A program made the position numbers and the translations under genes. Positions 43,001 through 50,204 of a DNA stretch of 64,000 nucleotides are shown here, in pieces. The stretch is from Anolis sagrei. Its lineage: Eukaryota; Chordata; Lepidosauria; Squamata; Anolidae. The notes under the pieces were generated by a model. The model had not been told where the DNA came from. It ran no database searches and saw only the letters and a list, made by a program, of their open reading frames with translations. The stretch's first letter is position 1. Each line of letters starts with the position of its first letter. The stretch spans positions 90,428,000 through 90,491,999 of the forward strand of contig NC_090034.1 of NCBI RefSeq assembly GCF_037176765.1, in the 5' to 3' direction.

Positions 43001-45545
43001 CAGAAACCTCATTTGCCTTGGGCTCCTGGAAACAGAAGTCCAAAGCACCTGGAAGGCCAGAGTTTGGAAAACACTGTGGTAGACTAAAGAGCAAAGATCT
43101 TTTTGGAGACCTTTCCAGAAGGGGACTAGAAAAGAGAGGATGAAGAAAATAAGCAATGAACACATTTACAACAGGAGCAAGTGACCTAAAACACTGAATA
43201 TTCACTGCTCACCAAGTAAGGCAAAATGTTATGCGCCATCCAGTCCAACTCCCTTCACCGGGGCAAGAAAACGTAATCAAAGCCCTCCTGACAAAGAGCC
43301 ATCCAGATATAGATACATACATATGATTCACACACAGAGATATAGGTAAAGGTAGTCCCCTGACATTAAGTCCAGTCATGTCTGACTCTGGGGTGTGGTG
43401 CTCATCTCCATTTCTAAGCCGAAGACCCAGCGTTGTCCGTAGACACCTCCAAGGTCATGTGGCCGGCATGACTGCATGGAGCGCCGTTACCTTCCCGCCG
43501 AAGCGGTACCTATTGATCTACTCACATTTGCATGTTTTTGATCTGCTAGGTTGGCAGAAGCTAGGGCTAACAGCGGAAGCTCACGCCGCTCCCCGGAATC
43601 GAACCTGCGACCTTTCGATCAACAAGCTCATCAGCTCAGTGCTTTAACCCACTGCACCACCGGGGGCTCCTCAGAGGTTGGGAGACACACAGATATAGTC
43701 TCATAGATTTGAAAGGGACCCCTAAAGAAGGACAATTATATGTTGCCTGTTCCAGAGTAGGCAAACCAGACAATCTCCACATCAACACTGGCAAAGAAAC
43801 AGCAAGAAATACTGTTTACTCACAAGCATAAAGACATTACATATATTAGAAACCAACACTTTCTCATTACTTTATTTTCCAGATCACCAGACTGGGCCAC
43901 AGCAACGCGTGGCAGGGGACGGCTAGTAAATAAATATGGCCATGTTCTAGAACAGTGTTTCTCAACCTGGGGGTCGGGACCCCAGGGGGGGGGGGTTGCG
44001 AGGGGGTGTCAAAGGGGTCGCCAAAGACAATTATAAAACACAGTATTTTCTGTTGGTCATGGGAGTTCTGTGTGGGAAGTTTGGCCCAATTCTATCATTG
44101 GTGGAGTTCAGAATGCGCTTTGATTATAGGTGAACTATAAATCCCAGCAACTACAACTCCCAAATGTCAAGGTCTATTTTCCCCAAACCCCACCAGTGTC
44201 CACATTTGGGCATATTGAGTATTCGTGCCAAGTTGGGTCCAGATGCATCAGTGCTCTCTGGATGTAGGTGAACTACAACTCTAAAACCCAAGGTCAATAT
44301 CCACCAAACCCTTCTAGTATTTTCTGTTGGTCATGGGAGCTCTCTGTGTCCAAGGTTCCATCACTGGTGGAGTTCACAATGCTCTTTGATATTGTAGGTG
44401 AAATATTAATCGCAACAACTACAACTCTCAAATGACAAAATCAATCCTCCCCTCAACCCCACCAGTATTTGAATTTGGGCATATCGAGTATTTGTGCCAA
44501 ATGAATGAAAATACATCCTGTATATCGGGTATTTACACGATGATTCATAACAGGAGCAAAATTACAGTTGTGAAGTAGCAATGATAATAATCATTCATAA
44601 TAATAATAATAATCAGCCATAGCAGAGCACCTGATGAACCAACCTGGACACAGCATTTTATCTGAGAACACAAAAGTGCTGGACCACTCTCACAACCACC
44701 ATGTCAGACTACACAGAGAAGCCATTGAAATCCACAAGCATGTGGACAATTTCAACAGAAAGGAAGAAACCATGAAAATGAACAGAATCTGGCTACCAGT
44801 ATTAAAAAATTCTAAAATTGCAACAGCAAAAACAGCAGAGAGAAAAACAGGCAGGGACATCTAATCACCCTTCAAGAAGAGTTTGCTCCAGGCACAGTCA
44901 GCCCATTGTATGTTAATCAAGGTGGTCAGTTCAAAGATTCACACCTAGCCCAACTTACAAAAGCCCTTTGTCTCACCCTGGCCATTCCACAGATATATAA
45001 ACCCCTTTTTTTCCCAGTCCCAGCAGACCTCACCTCTGAGGATGCTTGCCATAGATGCAGGCGAAACGTCAGGAGAAATGCCTCTAGAACATGGCCATAT
45101 AGCCCGAAAAAACCCACAAGAACTGAATGATAATAATGTTATGGTTGGGGGTCACCACAACATGAGGAACTGTATGAAGGGGACGCGGCATTAGGAAGGT
45201 TGAGAACCACTCTTCTAGAAGCATTCTCTCCTGACGTTTCACCTGCATCTATGACAGTCATCCTCAGAGGTTGGGAGACCTCACAGGCTGAGGGGGGGGG
45301 GGGGAGGAAGGGGCGTGAGGCTGTTAGGAATGGTGGGAGTTGAAGTCCAAAACCCCTGGAGAGAAGGCCCAAGTTGCCCAGGCCTGCTCTAGAGTGCCTC
45401 TGCGCCAAGGGAAAGCGCCGTGGGTCACTCACCGCCGGAGGGCACTCTCTGGGGGTATCTTCCCCGGCGGGAGCCTCATCTCCTCGGCCGCCCAGCGCCT
45501 CAGCTCCTGGGGAAGCGGCAGAGGCGGCTGCCCTCCGGCCTCCAT
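18628..45545 (-). CDS. HAUS5: HAUS5, augmin complex subunit 5, complete in 19 coding exons
   Basis: HAUS5 is part of augmin, which recruits gamma-tubulin ring complex to spindle microtubules for branching nucleation (family knowledge). Exons in transcript order: 45545-45433, 42920-42858, 42763-42731, 41992-41968, 40620-40488, 38749-38590, 38341-38269, 37401-37322, 34859-34799, 32822-32695, 32282-32204, 31190-31045, 28901-28739, 27884-27804, 25621-25476, 23896-23782, 22575-22437, 20786-20654, 18757-18628. All junctions are GT-AG. The total is 2001 nt, or 666 residues; human is 633, as I recall. Diagnostic matches to the human protein are ESALRR near the N terminus, NVKKIRGNLLW, LQAKRQRIL, HIRLLIKGTS and WEQPGQFVLPGE near the C terminus. 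The protein is rich in heptad-like helices, as expected of a coiled-coil subunit. It is convergent with ETV2. Confidence 0.93.
18889..18975 (-). mobile_element. Penelope-like terminal fragment
   Basis: It reads tgtattgtcgaaggctttca and continues tggccggaatcactgggtta, the outer end of the repeat. It lies in HAUS5 intron 18. Confidence 0.7.
19826..19912. repeat. short inverted repeat in HAUS5 intron 18
   Basis: gactcaaatttcaacatgaa with the following attagtttaag pairs with cttaaaccaatttcatgttg plus aaatttgagtc. The arms are about 31 bases around a loop of about 20. Confidence 0.8.
19935..20263 (+). mobile_element. Sauria-type SINE, near full length
   Basis: The head is ggggctgcagtggcgcagcg, the B box is ggtttgaatcc, and the tail gggaaacctttacctttac is BovB-like. 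atagctt-type sequence flanks both ends. It lies in HAUS5 intron 18. Confidence 0.9.
21883..22140 (-). mobile_element. L2-type LINE 3' end with (AAT)n
   Basis: An AAT microsatellite is followed by ctttatttataccctgccac and tccccaatggggactcggag, the reverse of an L2 3' end. It lies in HAUS5 intron 17. Confidence 0.75.
24231..25202. mobile_element. DNA transposon with long TIRs and 4-bp TSD, family unassigned
   Basis: The ends gggtcattccatgccaagtg and, in reverse, gggtaattccatgccaagtg open inverted arms of about 160-200 bases that also share ccagtcaggtgtgaaactaa. ATAA flanks both sides (24227-24230, 25203-25206). An 87-codon internal frame at 24382-24645 matches nothing I recognise. It lies in HAUS5 intron 15. 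Confidence 0.8.
25476..25621 (-). CDS. HAUS5: HAUS5 exon 15 with tandem in-frame acceptors
   Basis: This exon encodes (IQ)DFIEMKLLPQAHQVELE through to LLRRKLPG. Two AGs six bases apart (cag-atacag) could both serve as acceptor, adding or omitting Ile-Gln without changing frame. The upstream AG has the better pyrimidine context and is used for the 666-residue model. The alternative exon start is 25615. Confidence 0.85.
25897..26876. mobile_element. SPIN-like hAT element with two LINE inserts
   Basis: The left end is cagtgtttctcaacctgggg and the right is ggttgagaaccactg. The TSDs are ctctaggt (25889-25896) and ttctaggt (26877-26884), one mismatch. LINE 3' ends interrupt it at about 26205-26285 (reverse) and 26650-26836 (forward). 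It lies in HAUS5 intron 14. Confidence 0.85.
27331..27612. repeat. (GA)n followed by long polypyrimidine tract
   Basis: GA repeats at 27331-27362 are followed at about 27430-27610 by an almost pure C/T stretch. It lies in HAUS5 intron 14, about 200 bases from exon 14. Confidence 0.9.
29335..29653 (+). mobile_element. non-autonomous Helitron (family 1), intact ends
   Basis: The 5' end is TCTATATAAATAAAAATG and the 3' end CTAA. The insertion lies exactly between A (29334) and T (29654), as Helitrons do. A hairpin GCCAC/GTGGC (gggccacagcaatgcgtggc, one base changed in the loop) lies 9 bases before the end. It is in HAUS5 intron 12. Confidence 0.88.
30685..31027. mobile_element. 343-bp hAT MITE abutting HAUS5 exon 12
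   Basis: The ends are cagaggtcctcaaactaagg and, in reverse, cagggctcctcaaacttttt. The 8-bp TSD aactggag is exact at 30677-30684 and 31028-31035. The right TSD begins at HAUS5 intron base +10. Confidence 0.92.
31045..31190 (-). CDS. HAUS5: HAUS5 exon 12
   Basis: This exon encodes EGWSKCETLHLEQ through ERRLSAQLEGVVQEMHRQ to SEHSILA, matching the human EGWRTVGVL...LQGLVEEVERR block. Its donor (gtaagattg) lies directly beside a hAT MITE: the target-site duplication begins at intron base +10. Confidence 0.9.
31240..31992 (+). mobile_element. BovB (RTE) LINE fragment split by an L2 insertion
   Basis: The left piece encodes GLDKSKAGVKIAGRNINSLR and the right resumes YADYTTLMAESEEELRSLL. These are consecutive in the BovB reverse transcriptase at 46090-47015. 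An L2 3' fragment occupies 31340-31754 between them. It lies in HAUS5 intron 11. Confidence 0.88.
31340..31754 (+). mobile_element. L2-type LINE 3' fragment inside BovB
   Basis: It opens atctggggaggcctgctctc, has gtaccgactgtaaaccgcca near its end, and finishes in (AAATA)n. It has the same orientation as the BovB host copy. Confidence 0.85.
32379..32625 (+). mobile_element. tRNA-derived SINE (SINE2-like)
   Basis: It contains gcggggtgagctcccatctg, cagacggccaattctcacac and a tail aaatcgctcctgacacacga. It lies in HAUS5 intron 10. Confidence 0.85.
33420..33612 (+). mobile_element. Penelope-like terminal repeat with hammerhead-like core
   Basis: It reads ccacagatatataaaccc and cctagttccaacagacctca, then tagatgcaggcgaaacgtca. 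The hammerhead-like core is at 33525-33559. It lies in HAUS5 intron 9. Confidence 0.75.
33525..33559 (+). ncRNA. hammerhead-ribozyme-like core in Penelope-like repeat
   Basis: It has the same CTGAGGA, GCTTGC-loop-GCAGGC, GAAAC-GTC order as 45036-45070. The stem I pairing is weaker here because CAT replaces CCT upstream. Confidence 0.45.
33877..34204 (-). mobile_element. Sauria-type SINE
   Basis: It runs from the aaggtaaaggtaaatgt tail to ctgttgcaccatcaggggg, the tRNA-derived head in reverse. It lies in HAUS5 intron 9. Confidence 0.88.
34365..34520 (-). mobile_element. LINE (L2/CR1-type) 3' end
   Basis: It starts tttatttatttatttactgc and continues atgctgcctttctcaggcca. It is the same family as 12940-13110. 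Confidence 0.65.
35308..35445. mobile_element. palindromic MITE
   Basis: The ends tacactgccattataa and ttatcatggcagtgta pair, with repeated ttatatg/catataa and attgaactgcattata blocks inside. The family is uncertain. It lies in HAUS5 intron 8. Confidence 0.65.
35806..36052 (+). mobile_element. tRNA-derived SINE (SINE2-like), near full length
   Basis: The head is gagcccccggtggcacaatg, the B box ggttcgaatctg, and the 3' end ttgctcctgacacaaag with an A-rich tail. Confidence 0.88.
36058..36665 (-). mobile_element. R4/Dong-type LINE 3' coding fragment
   Basis: The minus strand carries IRYTAGIVNRMQAELDDTDR, KTRKLITHYT and later CRLCKEVDETIDPILSCC, a CCHC-like finger. This arrangement fits the C-terminal half of R4-clade non-LTR elements with restriction-like endonuclease. 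It lies in HAUS5 intron 8. Confidence 0.7.
36672..36750. repeat. (GTT)n / (ATT)n microsatellite
   Basis: GTT repeats followed by ATT repeats translate as a long Asn run on the minus strand. This is simple sequence, not a gene. Confidence 0.95.
39007..39160. repeat. tandem duplication of a MITE half (about 75 bp x 2)
   Basis: ccattatgggcctttccaca through ccactataacagctttttt occurs twice in direct order, starting near 39007 and 39083. The unit is the left half of the GGCC-TTCCACA MITE seen whole at 51069-51212. Confidence 0.85.
39566..39692. mobile_element. palindromic MITE of the TTCCACAC family
   Basis: It contains actgggttatctgagtccac, then gccatataacccagttcaaa and gctgtgtggaatgggtc. It is homologous to 51069-51212 and 63561-63711. 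It lies in HAUS5 intron 5. Confidence 0.65.
40019..40063. repeat. (TTTC)n microsatellite
   Basis: About ten tandem TTTC units. It lies in HAUS5 intron 5. Confidence 0.95.
41968..41992 (-). CDS. HAUS5: HAUS5 exon 4, 25-nt microexon
   Basis: This 25-nt exon reads YRQMEETE after completing a tryptophan codon split with exon 3. The acceptor is gtttag and the donor gtaagag. It moves the frame from phase 2 to phase 0 for exon 5 (GKFNGLQSEKERRK). Confidence 0.85.
42731..42763 (-). CDS. HAUS5: HAUS5 exon 3, 33-nt microexon
   Basis: This 33-nt exon supplies the conserved NVKKIRGNLL block between exon 2 (CAEIWKHVIRHVHHQ) and exon 4. The acceptor is gttgcag and the donor gtatcc. Both flanking introns are phase 2. 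It was found by searching for the block missing from human RTVKKIRGNLLWY, and it restores the frame exactly. Confidence 0.88.
43230..43926 (+). mobile_element. Helitron (family 1) 3' part interrupted by a SINE
   Basis: The flanks of the SINE, gccatccagtccaactccct and ttgaaagggacccctaaaga, are the same sequence as 7445-7590. The 3' end is hairpin gggccacagcaacgcgtggc then CTAG at 43923-43926 followed by T. Confidence 0.8.
43344..43670 (-). mobile_element. Sauria-type SINE inside a Helitron
   Basis: It runs from the aggtaaaggtagtcccctga tail to actgcaccaccgggggctcc, the reversed head. It carries the same B-box variant gaatcgaacctgcgaccttt as the right half of 2029-2408. Confidence 0.9.
44612..45127 (+). 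mobile_element. Penelope-like element 3' part with endonuclease-side coding and terminal repeat
   Basis: The coding remnant reads SAIAEHLMNQPGHSIL, then [20 protein letters not shown] and MNRIWLP, the Penelope-family C terminus next to the GIY-YIG domain. The terminal repeat follows, with a hammerhead-like core at 45036-45070. It is a fossil fragment inside the hAT element. Confidence 0.85.
45036..45070 (+). ncRNA. hammerhead-ribozyme-like core in Penelope-like repeat
   Basis: CTGAGGA fits CUGANGA. The stem II arms GCTTGC and GCAGGC flank loop CATAGAT, then GAAAC and the cleavage triplet GTC follow. CCT before and AGG after can form a 3-bp stem I. One extra base separates CUGAGGA from stem II, and stem III is minimal, as reported for Penelope-like hammerheads. 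Activity is not implied. Confidence 0.5.
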
Positions 45546-45840
45546 ACTCGCCCTTCCGCCCTCAACTGCCGCCCTCACGGGAAGCATTTCGAACGGCGGC
45601 GCCCTCTGCAGGAAGCCCCGCCCACCCGCCTTTGCCGCGCGGCGCGATTGGACACGGGGCCTCGCGGCGGCGCGCAAGGCACGCTGGGAAATCGAATGTT
45701 GGCCCTAAGCTCTCGCTTCCGGGTAGGCCTCGCGCCTGAGGTGGCGTGAGGGCGGCGTTTCCCGTCAGTCTCGCAAAGATTAGGTCGGTTTGGGACCTGT
45801 CAGGGAGAAAAGCAAGGGAGTCGAGTGAGGCCTTGAGAGT
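45390..45840 (-). promoter_or_regulatory. HAUS5 CpG-rich promoter island
   Basis: This is the only dense CpG block in the window, surrounding HAUS5 exon 1. Upstream of the ATG it holds a GC box (ccccgccc, about 45616), a CCAAT box on the minus strand (attgg at 45647-45651) about 100 bases from the ATG, and an ETS-type cttccgg at about 45716. No TATA box is evident. This suits a housekeeping-type promoter. Plus-strand open frames in the island show no family resemblance. Confidence 0.65.
45433..45545 (-). CDS. HAUS5: HAUS5 exon 1 with start codon
   Basis: The ATG at 45545-45543 opens MEAGGQPPLPLPQELRRWAA and runs through EEMRLPPGKIPPESALR to donor gtgagtg. Human HAUS5 has WAVEEMG and APESTLRRLC at the same place, which fixes this start. 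A longer open frame continues upstream to an earlier ATG, but it is GC-rich, outside the conserved part and probably 5' UTR. Confidence 0.88.
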
Positions 45841-45930
45841 ACAGGCAGCCCCCGAGTCACAATCATGCGACATACGAGGGACTCACCGTTAAGAACGAGG
45901 GTGAGTCAACAGGAAGTGGGAGAAACATCC
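45840..45930 (+). mobile_element. DNA-transposon end fragment (Tigger/mariner-like)
   Basis: tacaggcagcccccgagtca and the following gaacgagggtgagtcaacag resemble a vertebrate Tigger-type terminal region. It borders the HAUS5 CpG island. Confidence 0.45.
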
Positions 45931-46089
45931 CCCTCGGAAGGGAAAGAAAGGAGATTCCATCTGAACATTAATAATAATAAGTAATAATAATACTTTATTT
46001 GTACCCCGCTACCATCTCCCCAAGGGACTCGGTGCGGCTTACATGAGGCCGAGCCCAAACACAACAATACAAGCAATAATCACAACAAT

Positions 46090-47015
46090 GTTGTTGTTGT
46101 TCATTCGTTCAGTCGTCTCCGACTCTTCGTGACCTCATGGACCAGCCCACGCCAGAGCTCCCTGTCGGCCGTCACCACCCCCAGCTCCTTCAAGGTCAGT
46201 CCAGTTACTTCAAGGATGCCATCCATCCATCTTGCCCTTGGTCGGCCCCTCTTCCTTTTACCTTCCACTTTCCCCAGCATAATTGTCTTCTCTAGGCTTT
46301 CCTGTCTCCTCATGATGTGGCCAAAGTACTTCAACTTTGTCTCTAGTATCCTTCCCTCCAATGAGCAGCCGGGCTTTATTTCCTGGAGGATGGACTGGTT
46401 GGATCTTCTCGCAGTCCAAGGCACTCTCAGCACTTTCCTCCAACACCACAGTTCAAAAACATCGATCTTCCTTCGCTCAGCCTTCCCTAAGGTCCAGCTC
46501 TCACATCCGTAGGTTACTACAGGGAATACCATGGCTTTGACTAGGCGGATCTTTGTTGCCAGTCTGATGTCTCTACTCTTTACTATTTTATCGAGACTGG
46601 ACATTGCTCTCCTCCTAAGAAGTAAGCGTCTTCTGATTTCCTGGCCACAGTCTGCATCTGCAGTAATCTTTGCGCCTAGAAATACAAAGTTTGTCACGGC
46701 CTCCACGTTTTCTCCCTCTATTTCCCAGTTGTCAATCATTCTTGTTGCCATAATCTTGGTTATTTTGATGTTTAGCTGCAACCCAGCTTTTGCGCTTTCT
46801 TCTTTCACCTTGATTAGAAGGCTCCTCAGCTCCTCCTCGCTTTCGGCCATCAGAGTGGTGTCATCTGCATATCTGAGGTTGTTAATGTTTCTTCCAGCAA
46901 TTTTCACCCCAGCTTTGCATTCATCAAGCCCCGCACATCGCATGATCCTGCAGATCCTCATAGAACTGATCTACTTCTGCTTCTTCAGCAGCTGTGGTTG
47001 GGGCATATATTTGGA
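46090..47015 (-). mobile_element. BovB (RTE-clade) LINE 3' part with open 286-codon reverse-transcriptase frame
   Basis: The frame at 46961-46101 shows NINNLRYADDTTLMAESEEE, TYGCESWTLGKAERRKIDVF and ELWCWRKVLRVPWTARRSNQ, the typical BovB C terminus, ending SRRRLNE. The 3' end lies at the (GTT)n on the left. An 11-bp TSD atcacaacaat is exact at 46079-46089 and 47016-47026. The copy is 5'-truncated and looks young. Confidence 0.93.
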
Positions 47016-47112
47016 ATCACAACAATACAAGCAATTAAAATAAAACATAGACGATAAACATATAACATTATCAATAAAACATAAAATTAAAAACTATGGG
47101 AAGGCCAATTAT

Positions 47113-47625
47113 TATTATTAAACTTTATTTGTACCCCGCTAGAATCTCCCGAAGGACTCGATGCGGCTTACAAAGGCCAAGGCCTCAATACACAACATAA
47201 CAATACACTTAAAGCAAATTAAAACAATTAAAGCAGTATTAAAACAAAAAAACCACAAGCAATAAACAATACATCAAACAGGATAAAACTAGGCCGGGCC
47301 AGAGTAAAGGGTACAGGATTAAAAAGTGCTGATGTGACAGGTGATATGTAGGGATTATAAGGCAAGTGCAGGGTGCGGCAATCTTAATTCTAATAAAGTG
47401 CGTCTGGGACTTGGTATTGGAGATTTCCTTATCGGGAAAGGCACATCGGAACAGCCAGGTCTTCAAATTCTTTCTGAAGACTGCCAATGTAGGGGCCTGT
47501 CTAAGATCTTTGGGGAGAGTGTTCCAGAGACGGGGGGCCACCATGGAAAAGGCCCTGTCTCGTGTCCCCACCAAATGTGCCTGCAACGCAGTAAAAATCA
47601 AAATTGGAAATAGTGCTGAGGCCTG
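47113..47625 (-). mobile_element. second L2-type 3' copy nested in the L2 block
   Basis: The minus strand reads MVAPRLWNTLPKDLRQAPTL and AVFRKNLKTWLFRCAFPDKE, then noncoding sequence to actttatttgtaccccgcta and an ATT run at its 3' end. It duplicates the 3' region of the larger L2. Confidence 0.8.
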
Positions 47626-48688
47626 GACGAAAAGGTGATAGTGGCATTTGTGGAAGACATACGAGCAGACCTAAAAATATAAAGTGCTTTGGAGGACAAA
47701 GTGCTATGGGATCATTATTCCGGGAAGGCACACTGGAACAACCACGTCTTCAAGCTCCTCCTAAAGACTGCCAGGTTTGGGGCCTGCCTGATGTCGTTAG
47801 GGAGTGAGTTCCAGTCGAGGTGCCACCACCGAAAAGGCCCTCTCTCCCATCCCCACCAATCACACCTGCGATGCTGGTGGGATCGAGAGCAGGGCCTCTC
47901 CAGATGAACGAAGAGATCGTGTGGGTTCATACACAGAGATGCAGTCACGCAGGTAGGCGGGTCCCAAAGCATTCAGGGCTTTGAAGGTAAGAACCTGCAC
48001 CTTGAATTGGGTCTGGTAGATGAATGGCAGCCAGTGGAGCTCCTTGAACAGGAGGGATGACTGCTCCCTGAAAGGAGCCCCAGTTAACAATCTGGCTGCC
48101 GCCCGTTGGATCATCTGAAATTTCCGGGCCGTTTTCAAGGGCAGCCCCACGTAGAGTGCATTGCAGCAATCCAGTCTAGAGGTAACCAAGGCGTGGACCA
48201 CCCTGGCCAGATCCACCTTCCCGAGGTATGGTCGCAGTTGGCGCACGAGTCTTAATTGTGCAAAGGTCCTCCCGGCCACCACCGATGCCTGAGCCTCAAA
48301 CGTAAGTGAAGAATCCAGGAGGACCCCCAAACTGCAGACCTGTGATTTCAGGGGGAGTGTAACCCTGTCCAGCACAGGTTGCCACCCTATACTCTGGTTC
48401 GGTTTACGTTTGACCAGGAGGATCTCTGTCTTGTCGGGATTAATCTTCAGCTTGTTCGTCCTCATCCAGACAGCCACAGCAGTCAGACACTTGTCTAGCA
48501 CTCGAGGGGCTTCCTTGGAATTCGGAGGAAAAGCGTAGTAGAGTTGTGTGTCATCTGCATAGAAATGGCACCCAACTCCAAAACTTCGGATGACCTCTCC
48601 CAGCAGTTTCATGTAGATGTTAAAAAGCATAGGAGACAGAATGGAGCCTTGCGCTACCCCACAGGTCAAAGACCAGGGATCCGAGCAG

Positions 48689-48895
48689 GCATTAGGAAGA
48701 ATTTCCTGACTGTGATAGCTGTTCAGCAGTGGAACTCTCTGTCCTGGAGTGTGGTAGAGGCTCCTTATTTGGAGCTTTTAAACTGAGGCTGGATGGCCAT
48801 CTGTCAGGGTGCTTTGAATGCAATTTTCCTGTGTCTTGGCAGGGGATTAGACTGGATGGCCCATGAGGTCTCTTCCAACTCTATGATTCTATGAA
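48689..48895 (+). mobile_element. CR1-type LINE 3' end
   Basis: It carries gaagaatttcctgactgtga, agcagtggaactctctgtcc and the 3' end tcttccaactctatgattct. It directly abuts the L2 5' break. Confidence 0.85.
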
Positions 48896-48954
48896 ATCCA
48901 TTCCTGGAAGAGTTACTGTCAAGGGGAAAGGGGGCTCCACTGAAGCTTTCTCGC

Positions 48955-49535
48955 CAATGGGCTGCTATGAGTTTTTTGGGCTGTGTGGCCATGTTCCAGA
49001 AGCATTCTTTCCTGACGTTTTGTCTACATCTATGGCAGGCATCCTCAGAAGTTGTGAGGTCAGCTGGAAATTAGGCAAGTGAGGTTTCTATATCTGTGGA
49101 ATGTCCAGGGTTGCCCAGCTAACACCTTCCAACAAAGGATTCCCCCAGGCAGAAAACAGCCAGGCTTTGAAGCTACAAGGCCATTCAGTGCTAATAAGGT
49201 GGTCAATTGCAACATTCACACTTGCCTTCAACAGACAAGAGGTCTTTCTCCCACCCTGGACATTATTCCCACAAATATATAAACCTCACTTTCCTAGTTT
49301 CCAACAGACCTCATAACCTCTGAGGATGCCTGCCATAGATGTGGGCGAAACGTCAGGAGAGAACGCCTCAAGAAGACAATAGTTCTTTCTCCCACCCTGG
49401 ACATTCCACGGATATATAAACCTCACTTGCCAAGTTTCCAATAGACCTCACAACCTCAGAGGATGCCAGTCATAGATGTGGGCGAAACATCAGCAACATC
49501 TTCTGGAACATGGCCGTACAGCCTGGGAAAATCAC
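48955..49535. mobile_element. Penelope-like terminal repeats: one reverse, two forward in tandem
   Basis: The reverse copy is at about 48955-49110. Forward copies end near 49375 and 49535, each with caacagacctca- or atagacctca-type sequence followed by the gatgtgggcgaaac region. Confidence 0.75.
49320..49354 (+). ncRNA. hammerhead-ribozyme-like core in Penelope-like repeat
   Basis: CTGAGGA, then stem II GCCTGC against GTGGGC with a G-U pair, then GAAAC-GTC. CCT and AGG flank the motif as in 45036-45070. Confidence 0.45.
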
Positions 49536-49654
49536 AGCATAACAAGCCATTGTTTTCAAAATCCAATTCTCATGGGCAGCAATAGAGGGGGCTTTTCTGA
49601 GAGGGGCTAAAACTTCAATTTGGCTGCAGTTTTGCATCAAAAATTGTTTTGGTG

Positions 49655-50204
49655 AGTTTGGGGAGAGGGTGGACCATGGTCAATGGGAATTGCAGTACCT
49701 TCACTCACTTCCAGAGGCCACTGCGATTTCACGAATGATGCACCTGGACCAAACTTGGCATCCATGGCGCACTTTACATCCTGGCAGTGTTTGGGGGAGG
49801 ATGCATCATGGATGATGGGATTTGCAGTACCTTCACCCACTTCCAGAGAAACTGACCCTCACCAACAATTAACCTAGACCAAACTTTGCACAGAGAACCC
49901 CCATGATGAGGTTTAGGGGAGAATGAACTATGGATGATGGGGTTTGCAGTACCTTCACCTACCTCCAAAGAGTACTGTGACCCCCACGAATGGCGGACCT
50001 GTACCAAATCTGAGACACAGACCTTGCATGACGCACCTTATATCCTGGTGAGATTTGGGGGAAGGATTGTCCATAGGCGATGGGATTTACTGTACCTTCA
50101 TTAGCCATGGATCTGCACCAATTTCTAATGGGTCCATTCATGACATCCAAAAACAAACTAGGCCTTTTTCAAAAGACCCAGGCATCACCGGGTATCCAAG
50201 CTAG
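49655..50204 (+). mobile_element. Helitron-like element (family 2) with internal repeats
   Basis: Three to four diverged modules of about 130-150 bp each carry gatgatgggatttgcagtac. The 3' end has acccaggcatcaccgggt, a stem-loop with one mismatch, then atccaag and CTAG at 50201-50204 followed by T. The 5' end is not fixed. Confidence 0.6.

Larger units (their letters stand above)
43953..45212. mobile_element. SPIN-like hAT element inserted in a Penelope-like repeat
   Basis: The left end is cagtgtttctcaacctgggg and the right is ggttgagaaccactc. The 8-bp TSD ttctagaa is exact (43945-43952, 45213-45220). The flanks ccatgttctagaa and agcattctctcctgacgttt join into one Penelope-like terminal repeat. 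A second Penelope-like copy sits inside. Confidence 0.9.
45965..48680 (-). mobile_element. L2-type LINE, 5'-truncated, hosting BovB and a second L2
   Basis: The 3' end (actttatttgtaccccgcta) is at 45968-46078 and resumes after the BovB insert at 47016. A second L2 3' copy occupies about 47113-47625. The main reverse-transcriptase frame is at 47860-48669, with FYADDTQLYY, LVTSRLDCCNALYVGLPLKT and AAARLLTGAPF. The 269-codon stretch is still open. Confidence 0.88.

Noticed and set aside
45340-45749. Plus-strand frames of more than 100 codons in the CpG island as a divergent gene
   Set aside because: GC-rich shadows of HAUS5 exon 1 and promoter; no recognised domain or splice continuation.
46101-46961. 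286-codon frame as a host gene
   Set aside because: BovB reverse-transcriptase C terminus with TSD-flanked insertion.
47860-48669. 269-codon frame as a host gene
   Set aside because: L2 reverse transcriptase with YADD motif.
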